A stretch of DNA of 64,000 nucleotides from positions 620,001 to 684,000 of the forward strand of contig NZ_CP064951.1 in NCBI RefSeq assembly GCF_011751945.2, written 5' to 3'. The number at the start of each line of letters is the position of its first letter. Position 1 is the first letter of the stretch. The notes under the pieces are model-generated. The model worked only from the letters and a program-made list of their open reading frames with translations, was not told the DNA's origin and ran no database searches. Origin of the DNA: Actinomyces sp. zg-332 (GTDB taxonomy: Bacteria > Actinomycetota > Actinomycetes > Actinomycetales > Actinomycetaceae). Shown in pieces: positions 28,239 through 37,453 of the stretch. Both the position numbers and the translations under genes were made by a program.

Positions 28239-30926
28239 ATGCGTACAGCTGAGATTCGTAACAGATGGCTTGATTATTTTAAGAAAAATGGACACGAGAT
28301 TTGCCCATCAGTACCCTTGATTTCACCGGATCCATCTATTTTATTCACTATTGCGGGCATGGTTCCGTTTATTCCTTACATTGTTGGCACACAGCCAGCT
28401 CCTTGGCCATGTGCTGCCAGCGTGCAAAAGTGTATTCGCACAAATGATATTGAAGAAGTTGGAAAAACTACACGCCACGGTACTTTCTTTCAAATGTGTG
28501 GTAACTTCTCATTTGGTGATTATTTCAAAGAAGGTGCTATTACCTATGCATGGGATTTGCTCACCGGTGATGTAAACGAAGGTAAATACGGTCTAGATGG
28601 CGATAAAATTTGGGTTACGATTTGGGAACAAGACGATGAAGCTGAATCCCTATGGTTGAATAAAATAGGATTAGATCCTGCTCACTTACAGAAACTACCG
28701 CGTGACGAAATTTTCTGGGATACAGGACAGCCCGGTCCTGCTGGTCCTTGTGCTGAATTACATTATGATCGTGGTCCTAGTTATGGTCCAGATGGGGGTC
28801 CACTTGTAGACAAAGCTGGTGATAGATTCCTAGAGGTCTGGAACCTAGTATTTGACCAGTATATGCGTGGTGAGGGAACTGGAAAAGACTATCCTTTGCT
28901 TGGCGAATTAGATGCAAAAGCTATTGATACAGGCTTAGGGCTTGAACGTTTAGCTTTCTTACTACAAGGCAAAGATAACATGTACGAAACTGATGAAGTT
29001 TTTCCTGTTATCGGAGCTGTTGAAGAAATTTCAGGTAAAAAATATGGCTTAGATACTTCATGCAAGAGTATAGATGATGTACGTATGCGTGTTGTAGCAG
29101 ACCACGTACGTAGTGCTATGATGCTTATTAACGATGGTGTGCGTCCAGGCAATGATGGTCGTGGCTATGTTTTGCGTCGCCTAATACGTAGGGCAGTAAG
29201 GTCAATGAAACTACTTGGAGTAGATGCTGCTACATTACCAGATTTGCTACCAGTATCTATGAACTCCATGAAAGAGTCTTATCCTGAGCTTGAAACTAAT
29301 TTTGAAACAATTTCAAATGTTGCTTTTGCTGAAGAAGAAGCATTCCGTAAGACTTTGAATGCTGGTACAACAATTCTGGATGTTGCTGTTGAAAAAGTTA
29401 AGAAAGACAACCAGACTTTGCTATCAGGTGAAGAAGCATTCCAATTGCACGATACTTATGGTTTCCCAATTGACTTGACTTTGGAAATGGCTGCTGAGCA
29501 GGGAGTAAAGGTTGACGAAAAGCGTTTCCGTGAGCTTATGACTGAGCAAAAAGAACGTGCTCGTGCTGATGCCTTGTCCAAGAAAACTGGTCACGTTGAC
29601 TCTAGAGTTTACAACGAAATTATGCAAAATTTGGCTGAACCAGTTAAATTCCTAGGTTATACAGATAGTACAACTGAGAGCAAAGTTATCGCTATTTTAG
29701 TTGATGGAAAGCCAAGTCCGGTTGTTTCTGCTCCTGCTGAAGTAGAACTAGTACTAGATCAGACACCTTTCTATGCTGAGATGGGTGGACAGCTAGCAGA
29801 CCAAGGTTATATCCGTTTTGCTGGTGGTGCTTTGGTTGAAGTTCACGATGTGCAAGCTCCAGTTAAAGGCGTTCCAGTACATCGCGGTACTTTGATTGAG
29901 GGAACTATTGCTTTGGATGAGAATGCTGTAGCCGAAATCGATACGAAGCGTCGTTTAGATATTGCTCGTGCACACACAGCCACACATATGGTACATGAAG
30001 TAATTATGGAGCACCTAGGTAAATCAGCAACACAGGCAGGTAGTGAAAACTCGCCATCACGTATGCGTTTTGACTTTAGGAATCCTAGTGCTTTAGGTAC
30101 TTCTTTCGTAAATGATCTCGAAGAAGAAGTAAATGTTCGCTTAGCTGAAAACCTTGAAGTTACAGACGAAATTATGGATCTGGACGAAGCTAAAGCTCTA
30201 GGAGCACAGGCATTATTTGGTGAAAAATATGGCAAACGAGTACGTGTTGTCTCAATTGGTGGTGACTGGTCTAGAGAACTCTGTGGTGGTACACACGTAA
30301 AAAGAACTGGTGACATTGGTCGCATAACAGTGCTAGGCGAGTCTTCCATTGGTTCAGGTATACGTCGTATTGAAGCACTTGTTGGTGATGGAGCATACAG
30401 TTTCAATGCTAAAGAACACGCTCTAGTGTCCCAGCTTTCTTCCCTTCTTGGAGCAAGGCAAGATGAACTTGTATCACGTGTTGACAGCATAATGGCAAAG
30501 CTAAAAGAAACTGAAAAAGAACTTGACGCTTTACGTCAAAGCCAACTTTTGTCTCAAGTTGATTCAATAGTTGAAAAAGCTGTCAAAGTAAACGATGTTA
30601 TTTGTGCTAGCTATAACGTAGGTAAAGTATCAAATATTGATGATTTACGTACGCTAGTTATGTCTTTGCGTGATAAGTTGCCAAATAGTGAAAAAACTGT
30701 TGTAGCTGTTGGTGGTGACTTGAATAATAAAGCAATGGTCGTTATAGCCACAAATGAAAATGCTCGTAAAGCTGGTATTAAAGCTGGTTTATTAGTCAAA
30801 CAAGCAGCAACACGCCTAGGCGGCGGTGGCGGCGGTAAAGATGATATGGCACAAGGTGGAGGTCAAAACATAGGAGTTCTTGACCAAGCACTAGAAGCTG
30901 TATTGACTGACATAGCATCAATATAA
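28239..30926 (+). CDS. alaS: Alanyl-tRNA synthetase
   Basis: AlaS (895 aa), full length: class II catalytic core at the N-terminus (RNRWLDYFKKNGHE start, PNRTNDIEE-type region as CIRTNDIEEVGKT), tRNA-recognition middle, editing domain with HTATHMVHEV and the zinc-binding C-terminal CGGTHVKRTGDIG, and a C-Ala domain with the glycine-rich GGGGGGKDDMAQGGG. AGAGGAAC provides the ribosome binding site. ruvX follows after one base, so alaS-ruvX-mltG are one transcription unit as in other actinobacteria. Confidence 0.97.
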   Translation: MRTAEIRNRWLDYFKKNGHEICPSVPLISPDPSILFTIAGMVPFIPYIVGTQPAPWPCAASVQKCIRTNDIEEVGKTTRHGTFFQMCGNFSFGDYFKEGAITYAWDLLTGDVNEGKYGLDGDKIWVTIWEQDDEAESLWLNKIGLDPAHLQKLPRDEIFWDTGQPGPAGPCAELHYDRGPSYGPDGGPLVDKAGDRFLEVWNLVFDQYMRGEGTGKDYPLLGELDAKAIDTGLGLERLAFLLQGKDNMYETDEVFPVIGAVEEISGKKYGLDTSCKSIDDVRMRVVADHVRSAMMLINDGVRPGNDGRGYVLRRLIRRAVRSMKLLGVDAATLPDLLPVSMNSMKESYPELETNFETISNVAFAEEEAFRKTLNAGTTILDVAVEKVKKDNQTLLSGEEAFQLHDTYGFPIDLTLEMAAEQGVKVDEKRFRELMTEQKERARADALSKKTGHVDSRVYNEIMQNLAEPVKFLGYTDSTTESKVIAILVDGKPSPVVSAPAEVELVLDQTPFYAEMGGQLADQGYIRFAGGALVEVHDVQAPVKGVPVHRGTLIEGTIALDENAVAEIDTKRRLDIARAHTATHMVHEVIMEHLGKSATQAGSENSPSRMRFDFRNPSALGTSFVNDLEEEVNVRLAENLEVTDEIMDLDEAKALGAQALFGEKYGKRVRVVSIGGDWSRELCGGTHVKRTGDIGRITVLGESSIGSGIRRIEALVGDGAYSFNAKEHALVSQLSSLLGARQDELVSRVDSIMAKLKETEKELDALRQSQLLSQVDSIVEKAVKVNDVICASYNVGKVSNIDDLRTLVMSLRDKLPNSEKTVVAVGGDLNNKAMVVIATNENARKAGIKAGLLVKQAATRLGGGGGGKDDMAQGGGQNIGVLDQALEAVLTDIASI

Positions 30927-30927
30927 T

Positions 30928-31398
30928 ATGACTGATATTCGTAAAGGTTGTCGTATCGGGCTTGATTTAGGTCAAGCCCGAATTGGCGTTGCTAAAACAG
31001 ATATTGATGGAATTATGGCAGTACCTGTTGGAGTGATTAGACGATACGAATCTAATGAAGATGGTATCAAAACCATAGTAAAATATGTCAGAAAGTTTAA
31101 CGCTTTTGAAATAGTAGTCGGTTACCCAGTATTATTAAGCGGTAAACAAGGGACTTCCGCTAAATCTGCTAAAAAATATGCAATAAAGTTGAAACAAGCT
31201 CTTCCTGAACTATCCGTCCGATTGGTGGATGAACGCCTAACTACTGTTAGTGCACACGCTAGTTTATTGGAAGCTGGAAAGCGTAGAAATACGCATAAGA
31301 GTATAATTGATCAAGTTGCTGCAACATATATTCTTGAAAATGCGTTAGAATATGAGAAGAAGAATAATCAGCCTGCAGGAATTGAAATATATTTGTAA
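30928..31398 (+). CDS. ruvX: RuvX/YqgF family pre-16S rRNA or Holliday-junction nuclease
   Basis: A 156-residue RNase H-fold protein of the YqgF family, linked to 16S rRNA 5' processing in E. coli and described as a Holliday junction resolvase homologue. The first catalytic Asp is in IGLDLGQARIGVAKTD; the conserved VGYPVLLSGKQG, VDERLTT and a final Asp segment (KSIIDQVAA) are present. It is placed directly between alaS and mltG, the standard order. Confidence 0.93.
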   Translation: MTDIRKGCRIGLDLGQARIGVAKTDIDGIMAVPVGVIRRYESNEDGIKTIVKYVRKFNAFEIVVGYPVLLSGKQGTSAKSAKKYAIKLKQALPELSVRLVDERLTTVSAHASLLEAGKRRNTHKSIIDQVAATYILENALEYEKKNNQPAGIEIYL

Positions 31399-31408
31399 GT
31401 GAGGAAAA

Positions 31409-32512
31409 GTGGATAATACTAATAGATATCCTTCACGTCGTGCTGCACATTCGGTACGTAAAAAAAAGAAGCACTCTAAGTTAGTTATACCTGTTGTATT
31501 TGTTTTTATACTATTTGCAGCGTTTTTCTCTTATACATTTTTAAAGGATTCGTTATTTGCTCCTTCTGACTATGCGGGACCTGGAACTGGTACTGTAAAA
31601 GTTACGATTCATAACAACGAAACTGGAACAGATATAGCTAATTCTTTGTATAATGCTAAGGTTGTTGCTTCCACAGATGTGTTTATTAAAGCTTTTACTT
31701 CTAATGCTGCTTCGGTTTCTATTCAACCTGGTGTTTATAAGTTAAAGAAACAAATGCGTGCAGTTGATGCTGTTGCAGCTTTGCTAGATCCAAAGAATAA
31801 GATTGACTTGAAAATTACTATTCCAGAAGGATTTGCTCTTGAACAAGTTATTAAACGCATTGTAAAAGTTGCTGGTTTTTCTGAAAAAGATATACGTGAT
31901 GTAATTGCTAACCCTAACTCAATAGATCTTCCTGAAGAAGCTAATGGAAACCTTGAAGGTTGGATTGCTCCTAAGACTTATACTATTTCACCAGATGATA
32001 AGCCAGTTGATGTTTTGAAGAGCATGGTTGCAATTACTAAAAAGACTTTGGAAGATTTGAAAGTACCACATGACAAGTGGAAAGAAATTCTTACAAAAGC
32101 ATCAATAATTGAACGTGAAGTAAACCAAGATAAGTACTATCCAATGGTTGCTCGAGTTATTGAGAATAGAATTTCAAGCGAGGACAATGAAGTACGTGGT
32201 AAGCTTCAGATGGATTCGACTGTTTTGTACGGTTTAGGCAAGTTTGGTGGTATACCTACAGCAGATGAAATTGCTAAGGACACTCCTTATAATACTTATA
32301 TTCACACAGGTTTACCTCCTACACCTATCGGTGCTGTTAGTGAAAAAGCAATTAAAGCTGCTATGAGTCCATCCGATGGTAACTGGTTATACTTTGTAAC
32401 AGTGGACTTGAATACAGGTGAAACTCTATTTGCTTCTACGCTTGATGAACAGAAAGCTAACACAGAAAAACTAAAAGAATTCTGTAAAACTCATGCAGAT
32501 GTTTGTCAGTAG
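31409..32512 (+). CDS. mltG: MltG, endolytic peptidoglycan transglycosylase
   Basis: Membrane-anchored YceG/MltG enzyme (367 aa) that cleaves nascent glycan strands. One transmembrane helix (about residues 24-47) follows a basic N-terminus, then a LysM-like part and the catalytic domain with ASIIEREV (catalytic Glu), QMDSTVLYGL, YNTYIHTGLPPTPIG and NWLYFVTV. The GTG start at 31409 has GAGGAAAA in front. It is the usual neighbour of ruvX and aroE. Confidence 0.93.
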   Translation: MDNTNRYPSRRAAHSVRKKKKHSKLVIPVVFVFILFAAFFSYTFLKDSLFAPSDYAGPGTGTVKVTIHNNETGTDIANSLYNAKVVASTDVFIKAFTSNAASVSIQPGVYKLKKQMRAVDAVAALLDPKNKIDLKITIPEGFALEQVIKRIVKVAGFSEKDIRDVIANPNSIDLPEEANGNLEGWIAPKTYTISPDDKPVDVLKSMVAITKKTLEDLKVPHDKWKEILTKASIIEREVNQDKYYPMVARVIENRISSEDNEVRGKLQMDSTVLYGLGKFGGIPTADEIAKDTPYNTYIHTGLPPTPIGAVSEKAIKAAMSPSDGNWLYFVTVDLNTGETLFASTLDEQKANTEKLKEFCKTHADVCQ

Positions 32513-32523
32513 AAAATATTAAA

Positions 32524-33405
32524 ATGTCTATTGAAAATAAAGATTGTTGTGTTCTAGTTACTTCATCTAGCTTGGAACACAACAATTTCTATAAGATACT
32601 AAAAGCTTTTTATGAGTTATATGATTTGAAAGTTCAGTTTAAAACTTTAACTTTGGACGAAGAATTTGAGTATAAATCTGATGATTTTTATAAGCAAGTC
32701 TTAGACAATATTGAACCAACTTGTAAAGCTTTACATATAGATTCTTGCCTTGCTGATAAGTTTATAAATTGTGTAGATTTTGCTGACGATTCAGTTAAAC
32801 TTACACGTAATGCTAATTTGATTATAAATACTTCAGGTATGAAAACTGCTTTTAATACAAGTATTTACGGACTTAGCACTGCAATAGATCGAACTTGTGA
32901 GGAAAATAATAGGATTACTTCTTTTGATAAAGCTGTAATTATGGGAAATTCTGCTTGTATTTCTTCTGCTATAGTTAGTTGTGCTGAAAAACAAATAGGC
33001 AGTATTTATTTACTTTCAGAAAATTATGCTGGGAAAAATAACCCCTATGCTATAGCTAATAGAAATGGTATAGCTGTGGAGCCTTTACCTTATATTGCTC
33101 CTAATATTGTGAAAGACTTTCTAAATGAGGCTGACTTAATAATTAGTTATTTGAAAAATGATGAAAATACTTATTGGAAAAAACACTATAGCTCAAAGAA
33201 AAATAGTGTAGCTGTTCAGATAAGAACTGATACTTATCCTTCAGAGTTTATAGTCAAATCTATGCAAGATGGATCTAAAGTAGTTAGTCCATTTACAATT
33301 TTGTTTTACCAAACTTTAATGTCGTTAAAAGTAATATTTGGAGACATTTTTGAAGACGATATTAACGTAGTAAAAAAGAAAGTTTTTGAATTAGCCTTTA
33401 GATAG
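32524..33405 (+). CDS. Degenerate shikimate dehydrogenase (AroE) homologue, probably not a functional AroE
   Basis: A 293-residue protein recognisable as AroE by position (between mltG and the prepilin peptidase) and by fold landmarks, but with key residues lost. The family NTDGYG is NTSIYG, replacing the catalytic Asp by Ser. The catalytic-Lys region (family N-V-T-x-P-x-K) reads HIDSCLADK, with the Lys missing at its ungapped position though one lies two residues later. The NADP loop (family GxGGAxxA) is MGNSACISSA. The frame is intact, so it is either a young pseudogene or a repurposed protein. ATG 32524 is preferred; TTG 32503 would overlap mltG. No other aro gene is nearby. Confidence 0.7.
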   Translation: MSIENKDCCVLVTSSSLEHNNFYKILKAFYELYDLKVQFKTLTLDEEFEYKSDDFYKQVLDNIEPTCKALHIDSCLADKFINCVDFADDSVKLTRNANLIINTSGMKTAFNTSIYGLSTAIDRTCEENNRITSFDKAVIMGNSACISSAIVSCAEKQIGSIYLLSENYAGKNNPYAIANRNGIAVEPLPYIAPNIVKDFLNEADLIISYLKNDENTYWKKHYSSKKNSVAVQIRTDTYPSEFIVKSMQDGSKVVSPFTILFYQTLMSLKVIFGDIFEDDINVVKKKVFELAFR

Positions 33406-33504
33406 ATTAGAATAAGAAAATTGTCAGAGTAGTATATCTGTTCTCGAATATGTACTATTTATATTTGTTACATTTGTAGACCCACCGCAGTTAAAGGAAT
33501 GCCA

Positions 33505-34170
33505 ATGAATGTTTTATTATCAATGTTATTAGTGACATTAATTGGTATAATTTCTTGCATATGTGGTGGAAACTATATTGATTCATATTTCAAGAAAAAC
33601 GGCTTTCACAATCCCTTACCTAATCATAAATTTTTAATTGCTTTTTTCTTTTCTGTTTTTGCTAGCATATTTATAGCTTGGAGTTATGGGGATTACGCAA
33701 GTGTAATTGCAAGCGTTTTTCTTGGCATTTGTATACTTGTTAGCATAACTGATTTAAACATATACAAAGTACCTAATCTTTTATCTTATCTATCTATTAT
33801 TACTGCTTTTATTAGTATTTTCATATACTCTTTTGTTCACCTAAGCACACACTATCTTATAAACGCTTTTATAGTATTTGTCATGTTGATAGTAATGACT
33901 TTAGTTGTAGTTTTTACGAAACTACATATTGGTATGGGGGATATAAAACTTTGTTTTGGCTACTTATTGTGGGTAGGTAGTTTTAGTTGGATATATGCAG
34001 TTTATGCTTATGGTTTTGCTCTTTTCTTGCTAATAATATATGTTATCTTGGCTAGTAAGTCTGTGAAAAAAGATATTGCTTTTGCTCCATTTATAACTGT
34101 TTCAGCGTTATGCGTTTGGCTTATAAATATTTCAAATACTTATACAATTTTAGAAATAGTTACACGATAA
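33505..34170 (+). CDS. Type IV prepilin peptidase (A24 family), short form
   Basis: A polytopic membrane aspartic protease (221 aa, six or seven hydrophobic segments) that cleaves class III signal peptides of type IV or Tad-like pilins. The two catalytic Asp motifs are visible: SITDLNIYKVPNLLSY and GMGDIKLCFGYLLW. The N-terminal methylase domain of long PilD/ComC forms is absent. I start at ATG 33505 because AAAGGA is six bases upstream; ATG 33499 would sit on it. With comFC in the window it hints at pilus or competence functions, but no pilin genes are present. In relatives aroC-aroK-aroB follow; here efp does. Confidence 0.87.
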   Translation: MNVLLSMLLVTLIGIISCICGGNYIDSYFKKNGFHNPLPNHKFLIAFFFSVFASIFIAWSYGDYASVIASVFLGICILVSITDLNIYKVPNLLSYLSIITAFISIFIYSFVHLSTHYLINAFIVFVMLIVMTLVVVFTKLHIGMGDIKLCFGYLLWVGSFSWIYAVYAYGFALFLLIIYVILASKSVKKDIAFAPFITVSALCVWLINISNTYTILEIVTR

Positions 34171-34270
34171 TCCTGTTAAAAGCTTGGAAACTTTGATGTT
34201 GCAATTGAAAAAAAATGCTTAAAACTGTACCCTTTAATAGGTTAAATCTTGTATATAGTTAGGAAAAAAA

Positions 34271-34834
34271 GTGGCAACAACTAATGACTTGAAGAACGGT
34301 ATGGTTCTAAATCTTGAAGGTCAACTATGGTCAGTAGTAGAATTTCAGCACGTAAAGCCAGGTAAAGGCCCAGCTTTCGTTCGTACAAAGATTAAGAATG
34401 TTCTTTCAGGAAAAATTGTAGATAAGACTTTCAATGCTGGTATCAAGGTCGAAACAGCAACAGTTGATCGTCGTGATATGACATACTTGTACCAAGATGG
34501 TAATGATTACGTATTCATGGATTCTGAGACTTTTGATCAGCTTTTGATTCCTTCTGATGTTATTGGTGACGCTCGTAACTTCTTGCTAGAAAATCAAGAT
34601 GTTATTGTTGCAATGCACGAAGGTAATATTTTATTTGTTGACCTACCATCTTCTGTCGTAGTAGAAATTACTTACACAGAACCAGGTCTACAGGGTGACC
34701 GTTCATCAGCTGGTACAAAGCCTGCAACTATTTCAACAGGATACGAAATTCAGGTTCCTTTGTTCCTAGAAACAGGTACTAAGGTCAAAGTTGATACACG
34801 TACTGGCGAATATATCTCACGCGTAAACGACTAA
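34271..34834 (+). CDS. efp: Translation elongation factor P
   Basis: EF-P (187 aa) relieves ribosome stalling at polyproline. The modification-loop lysine is in [12 protein letters not shown] and the three beta-barrel domains are complete to the C-terminal [18 protein letters not shown]. It starts at GTG 34271 with AGGAAAAAAA upstream. The polyproline stalk of the LPXTG protein at 20.5-22.6 kb is an obvious client. The stop shares a base with the nusB ATG (TAATG). Confidence 0.97.
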   Translation: MATTNDLKNGMVLNLEGQLWSVVEFQHVKPGKGPAFVRTKIKNVLSGKIVDKTFNAGIKVETATVDRRDMTYLYQDGNDYVFMDSETFDQLLIPSDVIGDARNFLLENQDVIVAMHEGNILFVDLPSSVVVEITYTEPGLQGDRSSAGTKPATISTGYEIQVPLFLETGTKVKVDTRTGEYISRVND

Positions 34835-35268
34835 TGAGAAACACAAACTTTACATCTAGAACTAAAGCAAGGAAACGCGCTGTCGATATTATTTTTGAGG
34901 CTGATCAAAAAGGTATATGTGATAGTGCTGATTCAATCTTATCCTTGTTAGCAGAGCGCAAAATTTTGTCTCCAGCTATGAGTGACTTACCAGCTTTTGC
35001 TGAAGAAATCGTCTCAGGGGTTGCTGATAATATTTTGAAGATTGATGATACAATCTCAACTTATTTGATAAACCATGAGTTAGATCGTATAGCTAACGTA
35101 GATAGAGCTATTTTGCGTGTAGGTGTTTGGGAACTACTGTTTAATGACGATGTTGACGATGCTGTGGTGATTGACGAAGCAATTAGTATTGCCAAAGCAA
35201 TTTCTACTGATCAGTCTCCAATCTTTATAAATGGTATCCTAGATGCTATAGCTAAAGCTGAAAAATAA
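34834..35268 (+). CDS. nusB: NusB transcription antitermination factor
   Basis: NusB (144 aa) forms the rRNA antitermination complex with NusE. The start RTKARKRAVDIIFEAD, the helix motif LDRIANVDRAILRVGVWELLF and the end VVIDEAISIAKAIS-(S)-FINGILDAIAK are typical. It is coupled to efp by TAATG. gmk follows after only 15 bases, whereas relatives have pyrimidine genes and mihF in between. Confidence 0.95.
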   Translation: MRNTNFTSRTKARKRAVDIIFEADQKGICDSADSILSLLAERKILSPAMSDLPAFAEEIVSGVADNILKIDDTISTYLINHELDRIANVDRAILRVGVWELLFNDDVDDAVVIDEAISIAKAISTDQSPIFINGILDAIAKAEK

Positions 35269-35283
35269 TTAATGGGGTAACTC

Positions 35284-35841
35284 GTGTCTGAAAAACTGTA
35301 TGTTATTGCTGGTCCAAGTGGGGTTGGTAAAGGAACAATAGTAAGTAGGCTAATAGAGAGTTACCCTAATATTTTTCTCTCTATTTCAATGACTACTCGA
35401 TTGCCTCGCCCTGGTGAACAAGACGGCGTACATTACTATTTTGTTGATAAAGAAAAGTTTGAGTTTTTAGTTAAAGAAAAGAAAATTTTAGAATACGCTT
35501 TTGTGCATGGACTAAACTATTATGGCACTCCTTTAGAGCCTGTTGAAAAAGCTTTAGAAAACGGTAAGCCTTGTATCCTCGAAATTGATTTAGATGGTGT
35601 TCGCCAAGTAAAAGAGATAATGGGTGAGCGTGCAACTTATATCTTTGTATCTCCACCTAGCTGGCAAGAGCTAGAAAAAAGACTAGTAGGGCGTGGGACT
35701 GAAGATATAGAAAATGTTACCAAACGTCTAGAAACAGCCAAAATTGAAATGGCAGCACAAGATGAGTTCGACTATGTAGTTGTCAATGATATCCTCGAAA
35801 ACGCAGTGGACGAAATAGCAACTATTATGAATTTGAAATAG
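35284..35841 (+). CDS. gmk: Guanylate kinase
   Basis: Gmk (185 aa) converts GMP to GDP. P-loop GPSGVGKGT near the N-terminus, GMP-binding segments TTRLPRPGEQDGVHY and FVHGLNYYGTP, and lid arginines in SWQELEKRLVGRGTE are present. The start is GTG 35284 with GGGGTAA upstream. It heads gmk-rpoZ-coaBC, which is conserved across the phylum. Confidence 0.96.
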   Translation: MSEKLYVIAGPSGVGKGTIVSRLIESYPNIFLSISMTTRLPRPGEQDGVHYYFVDKEKFEFLVKEKKILEYAFVHGLNYYGTPLEPVEKALENGKPCILEIDLDGVRQVKEIMGERATYIFVSPPSWQELEKRLVGRGTEDIENVTKRLETAKIEMAAQDEFDYVVVNDILENAVDEIATIMNLK

Positions 35842-35922
35842 AACTTCATAGATTTTAATAAAGAAATATAGTAAAATAACCCAAGTAGAGTTATATAAAA
35901 TAGAATAAATGAAGGCTGGGAT

Positions 35923-36198
35923 ATGTCGGGAGTACTACCTAAACCTGAAGGTGTTATTTATCCTCCAATTGACGATTTACTAAGAAACGTTGAGTCAAAG
36001 TATGCTTTAGTTGTGTACGCTGCAAAAAGAGCGCGTCAGATTAATACTTACAATCAGCAGCTTCAAGATGGCATGTTAGAAATGACAGGTCCTCTAGTAC
36101 AAACAGATCCAGACTGCAAACCACTTTCGATCGCTTTGCGTGAAATTAATGAAGATAAACTAGAATTGATTTATCAAGAAGGTAATGCAGCTGAATAG
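35923..36198 (+). CDS. rpoZ: RNA polymerase omega subunit
   Basis: RpoZ (91 aa) stabilises beta-prime folding. It shows the actinobacterial form: a short N-terminal extension ([13 protein letters not shown]), [15 protein letters not shown] and the C-terminal [15 protein letters not shown]. An 81-base gap separates it from gmk; its end overlaps the first possible coaBC start by 14 bases. Confidence 0.95.
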   Translation: MSGVLPKPEGVIYPPIDDLLRNVESKYALVVYAAKRARQINTYNQQLQDGMLEMTGPLVQTDPDCKPLSIALREINEDKLELIYQEGNAAE

Positions 36199-37429
36199 AA
36201 AGAATTCTTTTATGGGTACCGCTCGAATAATACTTGGTGTTACGGGCGGTATTGCTGCGTTTAAAAGCTTAAATATTTTACGTCAGCTCAAAAAACAAGG
36301 TCATGAAGTAGTTGTAGTTCCAACTGAAAACGCTTTGAAAATGGTGGGGGAAACAAGTTTTAGGGCATTGTCTGATAATCCTGTTTCCCATGATATATTT
36401 GAGCATGTTCCTAATTATGGGCATATTGAACTAGCTAATTGGGCTGACTTAATTATAATTGCTCCAGCAACCGCTAACTTTATAGCGAAGATGGCTAGTG
36501 GTGTCGCTGACGATTTATTATCAGCAATACTATTAGCTACTAGCAAACCTATTAGTGTTGCGCCAGCTATGCATACAAATATGTATGAGCATCCTGCTAC
36601 TAAACGAAATATAAAAACTTTGAAACAATTTGGAATCAATATTATTGATTCAGTAGTAGGTGAGCTTACCAATGGTGATATAGGTAAGGGTCGTTTAGCT
36701 GATGAGAACTATATAGTTGAGCAAAGTTTAGCTACTTTATACGACAAAGACTATACAGATAAAAGAATTCTTATAACTGCTGGAGGCACTAAAGAATACA
36801 TCGATCCTGTTAGATTCATATCTAATAGTAGTAGCGGTAAACAAGGTATTGCTATAGCTAAGCAAGCACAAAAACGTGGCGCAAAAGTGACTTTGTTAGC
36901 TTGTAATATTAAAGATGATTTATTATCTGATATTTCAAATGATATTAGTATCTTAAAAGTTGAAACTGCAAGCGATTTGTATGATAGAGTTCTTGAACAA
37001 TATGACGACCACGATATTATAGTGATGTGTGCTGCTGTTTCAGATTGGACTGTTAAATCTCCATCAGATACTAAAATAAAAAAGCAACATGACATAGATG
37101 AAATGAACTTAACTTTAGTAAAGACTAAGGACATTTTAAAAGAAGTTTCACTAAAAAATAGTTTAGATAAACAAAAAGTAATCGTTGGTTTTGCTGCAGA
37201 AACAGGGGACGAAGAAACGATTCTAAGCTATGGTAGGGAAAAAATTTCGCGTAAGAATTGTGATCTTTTAGTTATAAATCCTGTAGGTAAATCACAAGGC
37301 TTTGATAAAGATACCAATAGTGTATATATAATAAATAAAGAAGGCGAAGTGCTTTCACAAAATAATTCCACAAAAACAAATATTGCTACTACAATATTAG
37401 ATACTTTACAAGATTACATTGAGGACTAA
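36185..37429 (+). CDS. coaBC: Bifunctional phosphopantothenoylcysteine decarboxylase / phosphopantothenate-cysteine ligase
   Basis: CoaBC (414 aa from ATG 36185) catalyses two steps of coenzyme A synthesis. The N-terminal flavodoxin-like CoaC part shows [33 protein letters not shown] and [13 protein letters not shown]; the C-terminal CoaB part shows [28 protein letters not shown] and KIKKQ. ATG 36212 (nearer the family start) is an equally possible start. In most actinobacteria metK lies between coaBC and priA; here only 24 bases separate them. Confidence 0.94.
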   Translation: MQLNRKNSFMGTARIILGVTGGIAAFKSLNILRQLKKQGHEVVVVPTENALKMVGETSFRALSDNPVSHDIFEHVPNYGHIELANWADLIIIAPATANFIAKMASGVADDLLSAILLATSKPISVAPAMHTNMYEHPATKRNIKTLKQFGINIIDSVVGELTNGDIGKGRLADENYIVEQSLATLYDKDYTDKRILITAGGTKEYIDPVRFISNSSSGKQGIAIAKQAQKRGAKVTLLACNIKDDLLSDISNDISILKVETASDLYDRVLEQYDDHDIIVMCAAVSDWTVKSPSDTKIKKQHDIDEMNLTLVKTKDILKEVSLKNSLDKQKVIVGFAAETGDEETILSYGREKISRKNCDLLVINPVGKSQGFDKDTNSVYIINKEGEVLSQNNSTKTNIATTILDTLQDYIED

Positions 37430-37453
37430 GAGTTTCATCGTTGTGAGGCGAGA

